Shown piece by piece: positions 52,411-64,000 of a stretch of DNA of 64,000 nucleotides. Each line of letters opens with the position of its first letter. Within the stretch, counting starts at the first letter, position 1. The position numbers and the translations under genes are program-made. The notes beneath the pieces were generated by a model. That model saw only the letters and a program-made list of their open reading frames with translations. It searched no databases and was not told the DNA's origin. Source of the stretch: Vanilla planifolia (Eukaryota; Streptophyta; Magnoliopsida; Asparagales; Orchidaceae). The DNA lies in contig CM043877.1 in the NCBI GenBank assembly GCA_023846275.1, positions 11,949,107 to 12,013,106 of the forward strand. The letters run 5' to 3'.

Positions 52411-54397
52411 TTAAATTTATTTTAATTTATAATTTCACTTCTTTAAATCATAAAAGCAAAACAATTATAATATAAAATTAAATATATGTAACTCATATAA
52501 TTAAAGCAACACATGACATTATTTTTGAAATTTCACTAACATGCTAATTATTTTTATACAAACACTATATCTTTAAATACAATGGAAATGCACATAACTA
52601 AACGGCATGCTTGCTTGTTCAAAACTTTAAACCACTATTTCATGCATAGGTTTATAAATTTAATCATAGCAACAGTATATCAAATATTATAAATAATGTT
52701 TAGAACTTATATGTTATGTCACATAGATATCATTTAACATTACATCAAATATTTATATATAATTTATGTTAAAGTGTCACCCTAAAAGATTCTCGTTTTT
52801 CATGTCTAACTCTTTTGTTCTTTAAATTATCTACTATTTAGGTTCAACTAATTAAACAACTACTTAGCATTTAACAAATTTTTACACAATTGTAATTTTA
52901 TCAACTACACATTCAAGGTTTCATGAACTCACTTCTAAATTATTTTCTCTTTCCTTTTCTCCCTCTTTCTCTCATCTTAGTTTGACATTGTCTCAAAACC
53001 CTAACTTGCCCTGATGCCAATGTATTTCTTCCCAATCAGTTTAATAATAAAATATTAGTTTTATTAAAGATAAATAGTATGATTCTTGCCATAAATTAGA
53101 GAATTTTAAGGTTAAATTACAATAAATAAGAAGGATTTCCATTTTTTTAATTTTTTGTACTTATCAAAACTCTGAGTCATCAAATTTAGATCTTCCTCCT
53201 CGATTTTGTCAAGATAATGACGAAAAATGTAGCTCGCACCATTTGTTAAAAAATATTTCAACTTAAATTTGATCAGCTATACAAGAAGGATAGCTTAATC
53301 GTGCACTTAGGAGAGAGGGTCAGAGTTACGATAAAGAGAAATCCTAATTAAGGTAAGCATTTAATTTTTTTTAATTACCTCATTAACTTGAAATGCTTGT
53401 AATAATCGCATCTGAACTCTGATTGATACGAAACAAGCATCGTTGACTTGTTTTGGTGATTTATATAAAAGTTCATATCTATTTTTTATATTTTAAATTT
53501 TTTTTATATTTTTAGTGATTTAACATGTTTTACAATGTGGATTGACTCATACCTAGCTCAGAGATTTGAGATTATTACAAGTGAACCATCAATGACAAGT
53601 GGAAGGGTGTGATAAGATTATATAAAGTGGTTTGACAACTTTGTAGATGAAAAATTTTCCTTAGTTTGAGCTATTATGCAATAGAGAGAAAAAGGAAATG
53701 AGGTTGTTGCCATAAAAGAAGAGTGAAATTTTGGAATTTCACTATAGCAACAAGGTAAAGAGAAAGGAAATGACTTAAGTCCATTAAGGAAATTTAGTAA
53801 TCAAGAATCAAACATTTTTGTATGACTACTACGATATAATTTAAATTTTCTCACATATAATAATATATCTTTCATGTTGTTTTGTCTCATACTCAATAGC
53901 ATGTGTATTACAACAACCATAGAAATTAGAGCATTTTTCACGTTTATTTGCATGCAACATTGCATTACAAAACTTATTTAAATCATAATCTGACATAACA
54001 TAGTTTGCATGCAATTTTATAAAACCACGCTTATTAACCTAAAAGTTGGTTAGCTTACCAAAAATTGCATATTACTTCCAATCCTTGCAAAATGCACTTG
54101 AATTATAAAGCTTAAGTATAATGAATCAATTTTTCCAACATTGATTTTATAGTAGTACTAAGTGAGTTGATAAAAGAAATTGAGATTTTGATTTTTAATA
54201 AAATTGATTAAAATAATGATTTTAGATATTTTCTCATGAAATGCATGTTTATCAAGTATGTTAAATTTAAAATGAATATACTATCGAATCAAGCTCGTTG
54301 AGACAAGTTCATTGACATTTGTTATCTAGTAATCATAGTTCATTTGGATTTAATATAAATTTATAAAAAACAATTTATTAATAATATATAATTTATG

Positions 54398-54421
54398 ATA
54401 TATATATATATATATATATAT
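54398..54421. repeat. (AT)n microsatellite
   Basis: A run of about twelve AT dinucleotides in intergenic AT-rich DNA. Confidence 0.9.
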
Positions 54422-55641
54422 TAAGTAGAGAAAAAACCTTCTTCTCTAATTTTCTTGACCGACATAGGTTTTCCTTTGTCTTTCATCGTGACACATATGG
54501 GTGACCTCTCTGACTTTTGATCCTTGTCACCATGCCATCGTGTAGTCGTGCAAAGCTTTTACGTTCAAGATTAGGGATTTAGGAGCTACTATTGCTATTT
54601 CGTTCTTCTTTGATTCGACAAAAAGAACAGTGATGCAAGTAAGTCACCTGAAAAAGGGAAAGACGTTGATTAATTTTGATTTATCACCTAATTTCATCTT
54701 ATTGTTTTGGAAAGAATTGAAAGGAATTTATTTTTAGCATTTTTTTCCAAATAAAGACAAGAAGGCTTGTTTTTCTTAAATCTTACCACTGGCAACTGCA
54801 ATTGTGCATTGTGCTTGCAATTTCTGATATAAGGAGGGGAGAATCAATGAACAATTATGTATTTTCTTACTTTTAAGTGATGCTTAAAGGTTGTTAAGAA
54901 ATATTAAAAAATTTTCAATATAAAAAAGAGAAAGCTTGAAAATTTTTCTACAACATATTGTAAGGTCATTAATAAATTTGCTTAATTGAATCGAAAATAA
55001 AGCTTAAATATGTAATATTAAATTCATAGATTTAGAAATATTATTTGAATCAGTATTAAGTAATAATAAAATTATAATTATTTATTTATATGAAGCTAAA
55101 GAAAAAGAAAAGTAATGTAAGAATTTTTCCAAGAATAAGAGAAATGTAACTTTTAAATAACTATAATGTAAGTATTATATTATGTTACAATTATTCAACA
55201 TCTATATTATGAGATATTATCCCCTCCTTATACTATGTACTATATCATTATTATATATTATGTGATAAGAAATAAAAATAAATATATAAAATAATTGATT
55301 GGTTTAGTGATACTAATGATATGAAATATGAAAAATAAATAGAAAAGAGAATAAAAAAAGATGAGAAATGAGAACTAAAAAAATAAAGTGAAAAATAAAT
55401 GCTTATGACATGTGATAATGAGTATCAAATATGATTCAAGATATATGAGTTTATTTATATAATGATTATACTAGTGATGATATTAATGTATCTTGGACAT
55501 ATTATAATTAGAATATATAATATGAGAATAATAATATTTATCTAATAATATTAACTCTAATTGTCATACTCTATTATCATTATATGTAGAGATGAGATGA
55601 TGTGTTATAATATGATACTGTTAACATCAAACCACACAAAT

Positions 55642-55839
55642 ATATGATAAGCTGCTTGTTATGTGATATAACAACTAGAGATGAAATTTGTTATGATACA
55701 AATGTGATATATGATAAATTACTAATTGTGTAATCTAGCACTAGAGAGGAGATCTACTATAATATGAATATGATATATAACGAGTTGATTATTGTGTGAT
55801 CTAGTAATTAGAAATGAAATTTGTTATAAGATAGACATG
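55642..55839. repeat. degenerate minisatellite, unit about 65 bp, three copies
   Basis: Three consecutive units begin near 55642, 55709 and 55773. Each runs from ATATGATAA or ATATATAACG through an ATTGTGTGATCTAG-like part and AGAGATGAAATTTGTTATRA-like sequence to a GATATG-rich end. Partial units extend the array on both sides (about 55575 and 55840). Confidence 0.7.
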
Positions 55840-57283
55840 ATATGATATGCTAGAAAGCTAGGTTTATATGCTATGATGCGATGTAAAATGATATGATATA
55901 AGTTCTACATATGTGCTTGATGTAGACATTATATATATGAGATGAGATCTTATAGTACTAAAATAATGATCATTTAATAAATACCTGAACCCTCATGGTA
56001 AATATGAGTATTATGAAATAAATAAGAAATAATATTATGATAAAAAGCTGAGAAAATACTTGAATCAAAATAGCTTAAAAACATATAAAGAGATTTGATT
56101 TTAGTAAATAAAATGAATTATAGTAAATAAAGAAAACTCTTTGCATTAACATATTACAAGCTTCAATTGTATATCTTTTTTTATGTTTTGATTATTTTCT
56201 GTAATTCTATAGTTTGATCACATGTTCTTACATATTTATACATCTTTTTATATCTTGATGTCATGTTTTTGTTAATTTATTTTATATACATTTTTTGGGT
56301 AATTATCATAAACACTTGTTTAATATTATTTATTAGTTTTTTTATAGTTTATCTAATTCAATTATTTTTTTCTATCTTATTATATTATTTACATACAAAT
56401 TTATCAACTTGACTTTCAAGCCCTTAAATAAATTATACGTCAAAATCCTAAAGTATCGAAAGATGAGAAACTTTGATTATATATAAGTTTGATAGCTTTT
56501 TTTTGTGAGGTTATGATATTTCTACTTATGTATTTCAAAAGACATGTGTATGATTATATTTAAGATAATGTATTGATGCATGTATTTATTTATACATTTT
56601 TATTAAGTACAACTAAATCTATAGATTCTGATTAAAACTTCTTGAATTGATGATAAATATGTGAATTTTGTTATATCATAAAGTAATGATAATTATGATA
56701 TCTTATGGAGATAAAATATTTGATTATATAAGTATATTGTATATTTGATTATATTAAGATTATATTTATAAATTTATCATTATAATAAATATTATGTATC
56801 TTTTGTGATTAATTGTTGACTTATATAGACAAAACATGAATAATTTTACGAGAAACTTCGTACATTTTATTTTTGAAGTATATTAATTTTTTTATTTATG
56901 ATTTTAAAAATTAGATGATTTGAACACAAATGAAAGTAAGTTCTATCATCATTCATTGCTTAATTTTGTTGTTAGAATCTTTTAATTGTAATATTAAAAT
57001 GCGATGTCACATGGAGTGTGACATGAAGTTCTCGCATGTTTTCTTAAATGCTACTCTTCTCGCATATAATTTTTTTTACTCCACTTACCTTTGGTAGCAA
57101 AGTCTCTATCGATAATCGTTTTGAGATGATGTTTTTTCATCATTTCATTCTTTATTTTCTTTCTTTTTCTCTCTTCCTCATATTTTCATTCTTTTATCTC
57201 CCCCTTTTTTCTTGTGTCTCTTAATCTTCTTTTCATGTTCATCTTACAATGATTTCCTCTTATTTACTTTATTTTTCTTTATT

Positions 57284-57348
57284 CACACGCACACACACAT
57301 ACACACATACACACATACATACATATACACATACACACATACATACAT
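57284..57348. repeat. compound CA/CATA microsatellite
   Basis: A 65-base stretch of alternating CA and CATA units, starting with a CACGCACACA run. Two open frames of 60-71 codons that pass through it are artefacts of the repeat. Confidence 0.95.
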
Positions 57349-58001
57349 TATTAATTTTCTCCTTTCGCCCTATTTTCCTAAATCAATTATTTTATATGAT
57401 CAACTATTTAATCACAAAAAATTATAGGTTGTAAGATTCCATGAATTGACATTATTTTTTTGTAAATATTTTCAAAGTATAGTTTTGTTAAAAGTTTTAG
57501 ATAATCAAATGTAATCTATTATTGAAGATAACATTATTAAATTATTATCAAAAAGAGCATTTCAAAGCATTCAAAATTTTTGAAATATGATAACTTAAAT
57601 TTTTTTTAATTATTTATATTATATTTATTATTTTTTATGAGATTAAAGAATTCATAATTTAAATAAATCACAGTCATTGGATGTGCTCCATCTAAATTTT
57701 TTCAATACTATCAAAATTTTGAGACTATTTTGCTCAACTTTCTTTTTTAAATACAATATAATGTGACAATATTATTATTTGTAATTCCCAAAAGTTTTGC
57801 ATGGATATTTAGATAAATATTTTTAAAAGTCGCACTTCCTAATAAAAGAATTAACAAAATGGCTCTTTTCCAAATACGAAAAAGATGTTGCGCTAAATTA
57901 TAAAATTATTTCGATTTTAACTCGTATAAAATAAAACAAAAAAATATTTTATTTCCTTTTATTTATTACTTTTATTATTAACAACCTTCACGCATTCCCA
58001 T

Positions 58002-60540
58002 TCAAGTGGTACAAATCGGCGGGAGAACCTTCGATCTCCTGCCCCTAACCCTCGCCGTGGTATCCGGGAAGGTACCTCCTCCTTCCTGCAAATCCTTGAC
58101 CAAGCCCTCCGCCGACACCGATACCGGATAGTTTACGAGATGCACGCCTTCCATGTCGATCGCCTCCTCGCCACTGTATTTCCTCCACATGTCCTCTCCA
58201 ATCTCCCGCAGCATCTTCACGCATTCGAAGCTTTCCGGTTCGGCGAATTTGGCCTCGAACCTCCGCGTGTGCTCGTACCAAAGCGACGTCCGGTAGGCGA
58301 ATATGTCTCCTCTTCGGTTGCCGTTACCACCGGCTTGGCGACACCCGAGGGCGATCTCCGTGTCCCGCTCGCCGTCCATCGATCTCTGATTCATGTTGGC
58401 CGAGCCAATTAGAAGATACTCGTCGTCAACTGCAACCGAAACTCACCTTCAGGTCGAGAGCATTCAAGAAAACTAGGGATTTGATTGTCTTACCTTTTTT
58501 TTTTCCAAAAATAATTACTGTTTTATTTTGGTTTCGTTAAGATTAAAAACAAGGTAACAAACGGACCATTCACCTATCATGAGCTTGGAATGGACATAGA
58601 TCATGAATCTCCTGTTCTTTTGGGCATTCCAGTAATGGCTTCCGTGAGGAGGAGAGGCCAGCGGTGTGTACTCCCCTTCCCTTCGCTTCTCCCTGTTCGC
58701 CAAACAGAAGAAGTTTAGATAATCCCTCGGATGCGTGCTCAGAGCATTTTCTAGAATGGCTTCCCCGACGATTTTGTACATCGCTGCCATCGTCATCCGA
58801 GTCCAGTGAAGCATCTCCCGCACCTCTTCGCCGTTCGGCGAGCCCTCGGGCCACATGGGGACCACGATGTACGCCGCGAATCTCTCCCCTGCCCGAATCT
58901 TGCTGGCCACCTTAAGCGCGATCTCCACAGGAATCAGATTTCGGCAGCCACTCCGCCGGTCCACCTCCCACAGGTGGCACCCGCCCATGAAGTACTGGTT
59001 CTCGATGTAGATATACCTCTGCGCCTTGCGGATAGCCGACACGTGTGCGTCGTAGATGCTGTGCTCTGTCTTTCGTGGCAGGCCTTCGGCGGATTCGGCA
59101 TCGATTGAGCGGAATATCTGTACAATCCAATCTCCACCGGCGTTGTCGTCGTAGGCCGGATGGGAAGAGGGGGTTTCGGCGCCAGAGAGCTTCGCCCATC
59201 GTTGGTCGAAGTTGGCGAGGACATCACGGGCCGCCGCGCCTACGACGCAGGCGTGAGTGTCGTGCCAAGGCTGTCTTGGTCCGCCGCGCGGAAGACGGGC
59301 AGCGGGGATGCTCGGTTGGTAGAAGTCATGGGCGTGGGAAGGGGCGTTGAGGGTGCGGAATAGGGAGTGGGCGTCGGTGTCGTACCGTCCGTCGCAGAGG
59401 TCGAGGCCGCCGAGGAAGCTGAGAAGTTGGCGGTGGCGGTTGGGTAGGCCGAAGAAGCCAAGAAGGAGTGGGGAGGCGTCAACGGTGATGGTTTTCTGGT
59501 GGTGGGTGAAGGGGGTGGGGAGGTGGCGGTGGAGGCGTGGGGAGAGGCGGCAGTTGACCTTGGTGTGGCGGAAGAAGGCGAAGGCGTCTTCGTCGTGGGT
59601 GCGCATGAGTCCGGGGTTCTTGAAAGAATGGAGGGAGGTCTCGTCGTCCCAAATGAGGATTCGGACAACCACTCCCTCATCGGCCTTGCGCTTTAGCAGA
59701 TCTCCCAGCGCAACTCCTAATGCTCCGCGAATCTCGGTTTGCGGATCTCTTACCTGCAGGTATTATAATTTTCCTTTTTCTTTTTATTTCATTGAGTTAT
59801 AAAAAAATAAAAAATGAAAAAATATTTTTTATTTATTTAGTCAATATGATAAGCACTGATCTTATATTTCAATAAATTTATATTTTATAACTTTAGTATG
59901 ATTAATTCATTTTTTAAATTTATTTAATCAAAACGAAGAACATAGATTAATTTGTTATAAGATTAAATTTTTCACTCACGAGAACCAACTTGGGATTAAC
60001 CGACCACCCCGCGATGCACACCAACCGCTCCGCGCCATCAATGGCCCGGTAAACATCCTCCCACAGCCGCCTCGGCTTGTATTCCACCTTCCCATCCCCG
60101 ACTGTCGCCGTCGGACGGAACTCCCCGATGTGGTCCGCGTCCTGATACAACACGACACCACAGTTCCTCCTCTCCGGGAACGACGACTGCACCTTCTCCT
60201 CCGAGGACGCCGGCAGAAACCTCAAAGAGAAGTTCAAACTCCACTTCCCGCCGGTGCGAAACACCCGCCACTCTCCCTTCCCCTTCCGCAGAGAGCTGGC
60301 CGGAATCCGAACCTTTACGATCAGGAACCACCGCGTCCTGAGGGCCACCGTCACGATGGCGCCGGGCGGGTGGGCGCAGAGAATTCGAAGCGTCGGGTTT
60401 GGTTCTCGGCAAGCGACGGATGCGACCGTCGTGCCGTCGATGTCGACGGCGACGAAGCTCAGGCAGGAGATAGGGGCGGAGGCTTTGTGGACGATGGCCT
60501 CCATGGTTCCGTGGAGGTAGCTGCCGCCGTTGAGCTCCAT
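58002..60540 (-). CDS. PLDALPHA4: phospholipase D alpha4/epsilon type
   Basis: Three exons: 60540-59980, 59753-58574, 58429-58002 (stop 58004-58002), joined by GT-AG introns in frame, give 722 aa. The enzyme hydrolyses phospholipids to phosphatidic acid at membranes. Residues 8 to about 125 form a reduced C2 domain lacking the usual acidic calcium loops. The first catalytic HKD motif is HQKTITVD (His272, Lys274, Asp279) and the second is HSKLMIVD (His575, Lys577, Asp582), whose valine codon spans the exon 2/3 junction. RYIYIENQYFMGG, the GSANMNQRSMDG box and the C-terminal LPPICTT are typical. VRDPQTEI, NCRLSPRLHRHLP and HPRDYLNFFCLANRE match PLD alpha4 (epsilon) rather than alpha1. It is about 40 residues shorter than the Arabidopsis protein. 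The exons are strikingly GC-rich. Confidence 0.95.
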
Positions 60541-63500
60541 TTGGCTGTTGGCTTACTTGGTGGGGGCCTTGGTTAGTTATGTAGGTATAAATAACGTTAA
60601 GAATGGAGAAGCTGATGAGGGAAGACGATGCATCGGTTGAACTTGGAGGCAAAGTTGGGTTGGAAAAGCGATTGCGGGAAGCAATCTTAGATCATTTTGT
60701 TACTGTTGCTGGAATTGTTTTAACAATTCAAATTGGAAACAGCCGCCTAAATGCTAAATATGATCATAAATATTTTTTAAATTTAGAAAAATTTTAAAAA
60801 ATAGTATGGACTAAGGTTAATTTATATCAAGTTATGATCTTTGCATGAGAAGATTTAGATAAATAGACAACTTGTATGTTGACATGTCATACATGACTTT
60901 AGAAAATTATATTTGAAATTAAATGTTTTTATAACTAAAAAATTTATTATGGGTTAAACCATCTAACATTGATGATCTCTTCTCTATTACGAGTTATCTT
61001 TAGGTGTTCTTTGAGATTTAATAAAAAGAATGGCGACAATATGTTTGAATTGAGTTCATGGTTTTCAATCCTATCAAGCCTTAACAAACAAACCCATATT
61101 CAAACATCAATTTAATAACCAACCACATGATGTGGATCCCATCCTTGCAAGCAAACGTTAGTCAATTTGTATAAAAAAAACACGTGTGAAGCCCACCGTT
61201 TGGCTTTGGCTTCAAACCTTGCATTCGAAAGGCTTGCGTGGGATTTCAATCCGTTAGGCGAAGGCTTGTTTCTGTATTCGGTTAACGGCGTTTTAGATGA
61301 TTTGAAGCTTTGCTTTACTCTTAAGGTTATGTTCTTCAAATCTTTCATTGTTGGAAGCATAAGGTTTCGTATATAGTTAAACTTGGATGCAATTAGACTT
61401 AGATTTCATTACTTTGATAAGTCTTAATAGAATTGTATAGTCTCATTCAAGTGATTGATGCATGTCTCTTATTATTTGGTCTTATTCAAGTAACATGTGT
61501 TGGTTAAAATAACTTTTTTAATTTATATCAAATTAAGAACATACATTTGAAATAATTTATTATCTTTTTTATTTCTTATTTCTATTTATGATAAATCGAA
61601 CAAATCTTAAAGCCAATTTCTAAATTTAGTTTTAGTTTATTATAAATAAGGGATGTTATATCACTCGTTTAACTAAGGTGCTACTTCTTCATTCACCATA
61701 TTTCAATAATATATTATTAAGTTTTGAATATTTGTTTAAAAATATTTGATCAAATTATAGTTATTTAATTTAAAAATAAATAAATGATAGTCATGAAAAT
61801 AGAAGTATCATTGAAGTTAATAAAACAATATAATAAAAAATTGTGATTAACTTTAATTATTTGACATAGTTTAAAATAAATATTTGTATAGGTGATGTCA
61901 GATTGATATTATATCTCTCCAAAATTATCATTTTTTTTATTTTTTATTATTTATTTTCAACAGATTTTCATGTATTTGACATGAAATTTTTTTTTTTTGA
62001 CATATACCTAAAATCATAATTAAATTGAAATGTAAATTAGTCAAGCCATATCATATTACTTTTCATGATTAAGTGAGATGACAACTATTATTTAATATAC
62101 ATACTTTGCATTTAGTATATCATTGTTAAATATTAAATTGATTAATTAGTACTAAATATTATTAAAAAGTTATGTATTGAACAAGATATAATAAATAATT
62201 GATATCATAAAATCATAGAATAAATTATTAAATTATTTTAAAACATGATCAATAAACATTACAAAAAAAAAAAAGTGAAAAGAAACAAAATTATATTATT
62301 GAAAAAGAGAATGCAGACCTTGCTTCTCTTTTATGCAACATCTTTGTTTGGCACTCAAACCTCAGCAGTCAACTCTGTGGAAGCCTAATGAAGCCCACAC
62401 TCACATGGGTTTTGCTCTTCTTTTGACGTGCACATGGACCACTCGGAAGCATCTCTTGCTTCCCCTTTGAACTCTTTTTTGTATTGTTTCTATAATAATA
62501 ATAAATGTTATATTTAAAATAAAATATAATAATTATAAGTATTATATGATAATTTAAGTTTTTTTTTTTAATTTTTTAGTGGAGCTAATGAGGGATCCAA
62601 AAGTAAAGTATTTTTCCTTTTGATTTTTCAAATTGGTTTCAAGATTTTAGAAGGGGATTATTTGGAAATTAATTTTTGGAATATTTTTAATGCTTTTTTT
62701 TATTTATAATTATCAAATTTGAAAAAATTTTAGAATGTGAGATTTACATGAGAATAAAGAGAAAAAGTTGCAAATCATTTTTTTATTGATTTAAATGACT
62801 GAAATATGTTTTGATTTTTTTATGAGAAAAAATAAAATTTTTTAATAATATTTTCAAATAATCAAATTATCTCTTTTTATCATTTTATGTTTTTTATATG
62901 TTTCGAAGCATGATTAGACATATATTTGATTATATTTAAAAAAAATATTTTTATCAAATAAAAATCACTTTTTACTTGTAGCTCTAATGTTATCAATAGT
63001 AAGTTTGTACACATTAAATATGAAAAAGAGTTTAAAAAGAAGATCTTTAAACAAGCTATTTTAAAGGATTTTGTTTTCTAATAAGTGATTCAAAAGAAGA
63101 TGTTCTGATATTTTTTAATTTTATTTATATAAAAACCCAATTATTATTTTTTTGAAATATATATAAAAAATTAAAATAAAAGCATATCTAATAAGAATTT
63201 TAGAACTTCTCTATGACTTAATACTTCCTCAAACCAACTCTATAGGATGCACTATTTGAAAAGCTCATTGGAAATGACTCATAATTACAATTATAACCCA
63301 TCATTTGGTTGGCTAAAGTTGGAATGCAAGTGGCATGCTAAGTGGGACAATTCATTTTCTTAAAAAAATAAGCAACATTGCAACAAATTTGAATTATAAT
63401 GACATTTTTAAAAGTTTATTTGCAAATGATGCAAATATTATAGCAATATTAATAATCTAAATAAAATAAATCATCAATAAAAAGGAAGTAAAGGCTCTTG

Positions 63501-64000
63501 TTTCAAAATAAACATGAAGAATATTAAGATAAATAAAATAAAGTCTCAACTCATGGGAGTTGATGCAAAAGAAAATCCAATTTGTGGCTTATATGAGAAA
63601 AAGCATTGAAGAGAATGTCACAAGAAAAATGTGATCACATTTTTGTATATGATGATGAAGAATATTTTTCTAAAGAATGCTTAAGTCATTACAAATATTA
63701 ATAATGTACATAGGGATTCTATTATAAGAGCAAAATAAATATACAACTAATAAATCTTCAAAAATTTTAGTCATCATTATAAGTAACTCATGGTATTAAT
63801 TATTAGATTTTTTAAATTTCATTATACTTTTTAGTCAATATAATAGAATAGCACATGTTTAGAAGTATTTTTTAATGACTATTTATCTAGTTATGATTAA
63901 TTGGAAGTTTGTTAACACTTACTTCTAGCATTGTGAAAAACTAGCTAAGATATTGACAAGGAGAATTTAGGAATCAATAAATAACAAGATTTCTAAGAAA
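60541..64000. other. PLD upstream region and AT-rich intergenic DNA to the window end
   Basis: The first 250 bases hold the probable PLD leader and promoter; a TATTTATA sequence on the gene strand near 60593-60586 is a weak TATA-box candidate. Further on, the DNA is AT-rich with long T and A runs and no supported gene. Small open frames at 60603-60797 and 61112-61376 show no domain. A degenerate sequence near 63570-63640 vaguely resembles a retroviral-type zinc knuckle but is too decayed to call. Confidence 0.6.

Larger units (their letters stand above)
50727..58001. other. intergenic, 7.3 kb, AT-rich with satellites
   Basis: The METTL13-like upstream region lies at the left end and the 3' flank of PLD at the right end. 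Between them is very AT-rich DNA without a supported gene. It contains the palindromic (TA)13 tract, two degenerate minisatellites, an (AT)n tract and a CA/CATA microsatellite listed separately. Some parts (about 52800-54650) have the moderately complex look of old LTR sequence, but I found no protein motif. Confidence 0.7.

Noticed and set aside
57212..57434. Open frames of 60-71 codons
   Set aside because: They are created by the CA/CATA microsatellite.
58140..60576. Many long open frames on both strands over the PLD locus
   Set aside because: They are shadows of the GC-rich PLD exons; only the minus-strand frame with HKD motifs and splice-consistent ends is real.
60586..60593. TATAAATA on the plus strand as promoter of a gene at 60603-60797
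   Set aside because: The following 64-codon frame has no homology or splice context and overlaps the PLD upstream region.
61112..61376. Short open frames on both strands
   Set aside because: They overlap each other on opposite strands, have no domain and no supporting context.
63570..63640. CGLYEKKH and RECHKK sequence resembling a copia-type zinc knuckle
   Set aside because: Spacing is wrong, one Cys is missing and a stop interrupts it; could be chance in A-rich DNA.
1..64000. CRISPR arrays, tRNA or rRNA genes, bacterial-type operons, viral genes
   Set aside because: None was seen; direct repeats are microsatellites, minisatellites or transposon-derived, and the genes are intron-bearing plant genes.

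Overview
The window is a piece of a flowering-plant nuclear genome, most likely a non-grass monocot. The genes have many GT-AG introns, the proteins match plant families, the introns and intergenic DNA are AT-rich, and one gene (PLD) is markedly GC-rich next to AT-richer neighbours, a contrast typical of monocots. The species assignment is inference.

Four complete protein genes can be rebuilt exon by exon, all on the minus strand. From right to left in transcription order they are: a phospholipase D of the alpha4/epsilon type (60540-58002, 3 exons, 722 aa); a METTL13-like two-domain methyltransferase (50726-24382, 16 exons, 771 aa, spread over 26 kb); a giant UPL1/UPL2-type HECT ubiquitin ligase (21343-4070, 16 coding exons, 3657 aa); and the plastid carotenoid enzyme 15-cis-zeta-carotene isomerase Z-ISO (2688-297, 4 exons, 366 aa). 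At every predicted junction the reading frame is kept, and the total lengths are close to those known for each family except PLD, which is somewhat short. A possible C-terminal fragment of a plus-strand gene enters at the left edge (1-249). The genes belong to unrelated pathways (lipid signalling, translation-factor methylation, protein turnover, carotenoid synthesis), so this is ordinary co-location and not an operon or cluster.

The long introns of the METTL13-like gene are filled with decayed transposons that can be read from protein motifs. Intron 1 has a LINE fragment (reverse transcriptase C-terminus and probable RNase H). Intron 5 has a Ty3/gypsy pol in antisense to the gene (reverse transcriptase, RNase H, a second RNase H, possible integrase finger). 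Intron 10 has a Ty3/gypsy gag on the plus strand facing a second Ty3/gypsy pol start on the minus strand. Intron 1 also holds several exon-like segments I could not assign.

The intergenic stretches (2689-4069, 21344-24381, 50727-58001, 60541-64000) are AT-rich and hold no gene I can support. They carry microsatellites and two degenerate minisatellites. I found no CRISPR array, tRNA, rRNA or clearly new biological system. The most interesting observations are the layered transposon content of one gene, the unassigned exon-like segments, and a split catalytic codon.
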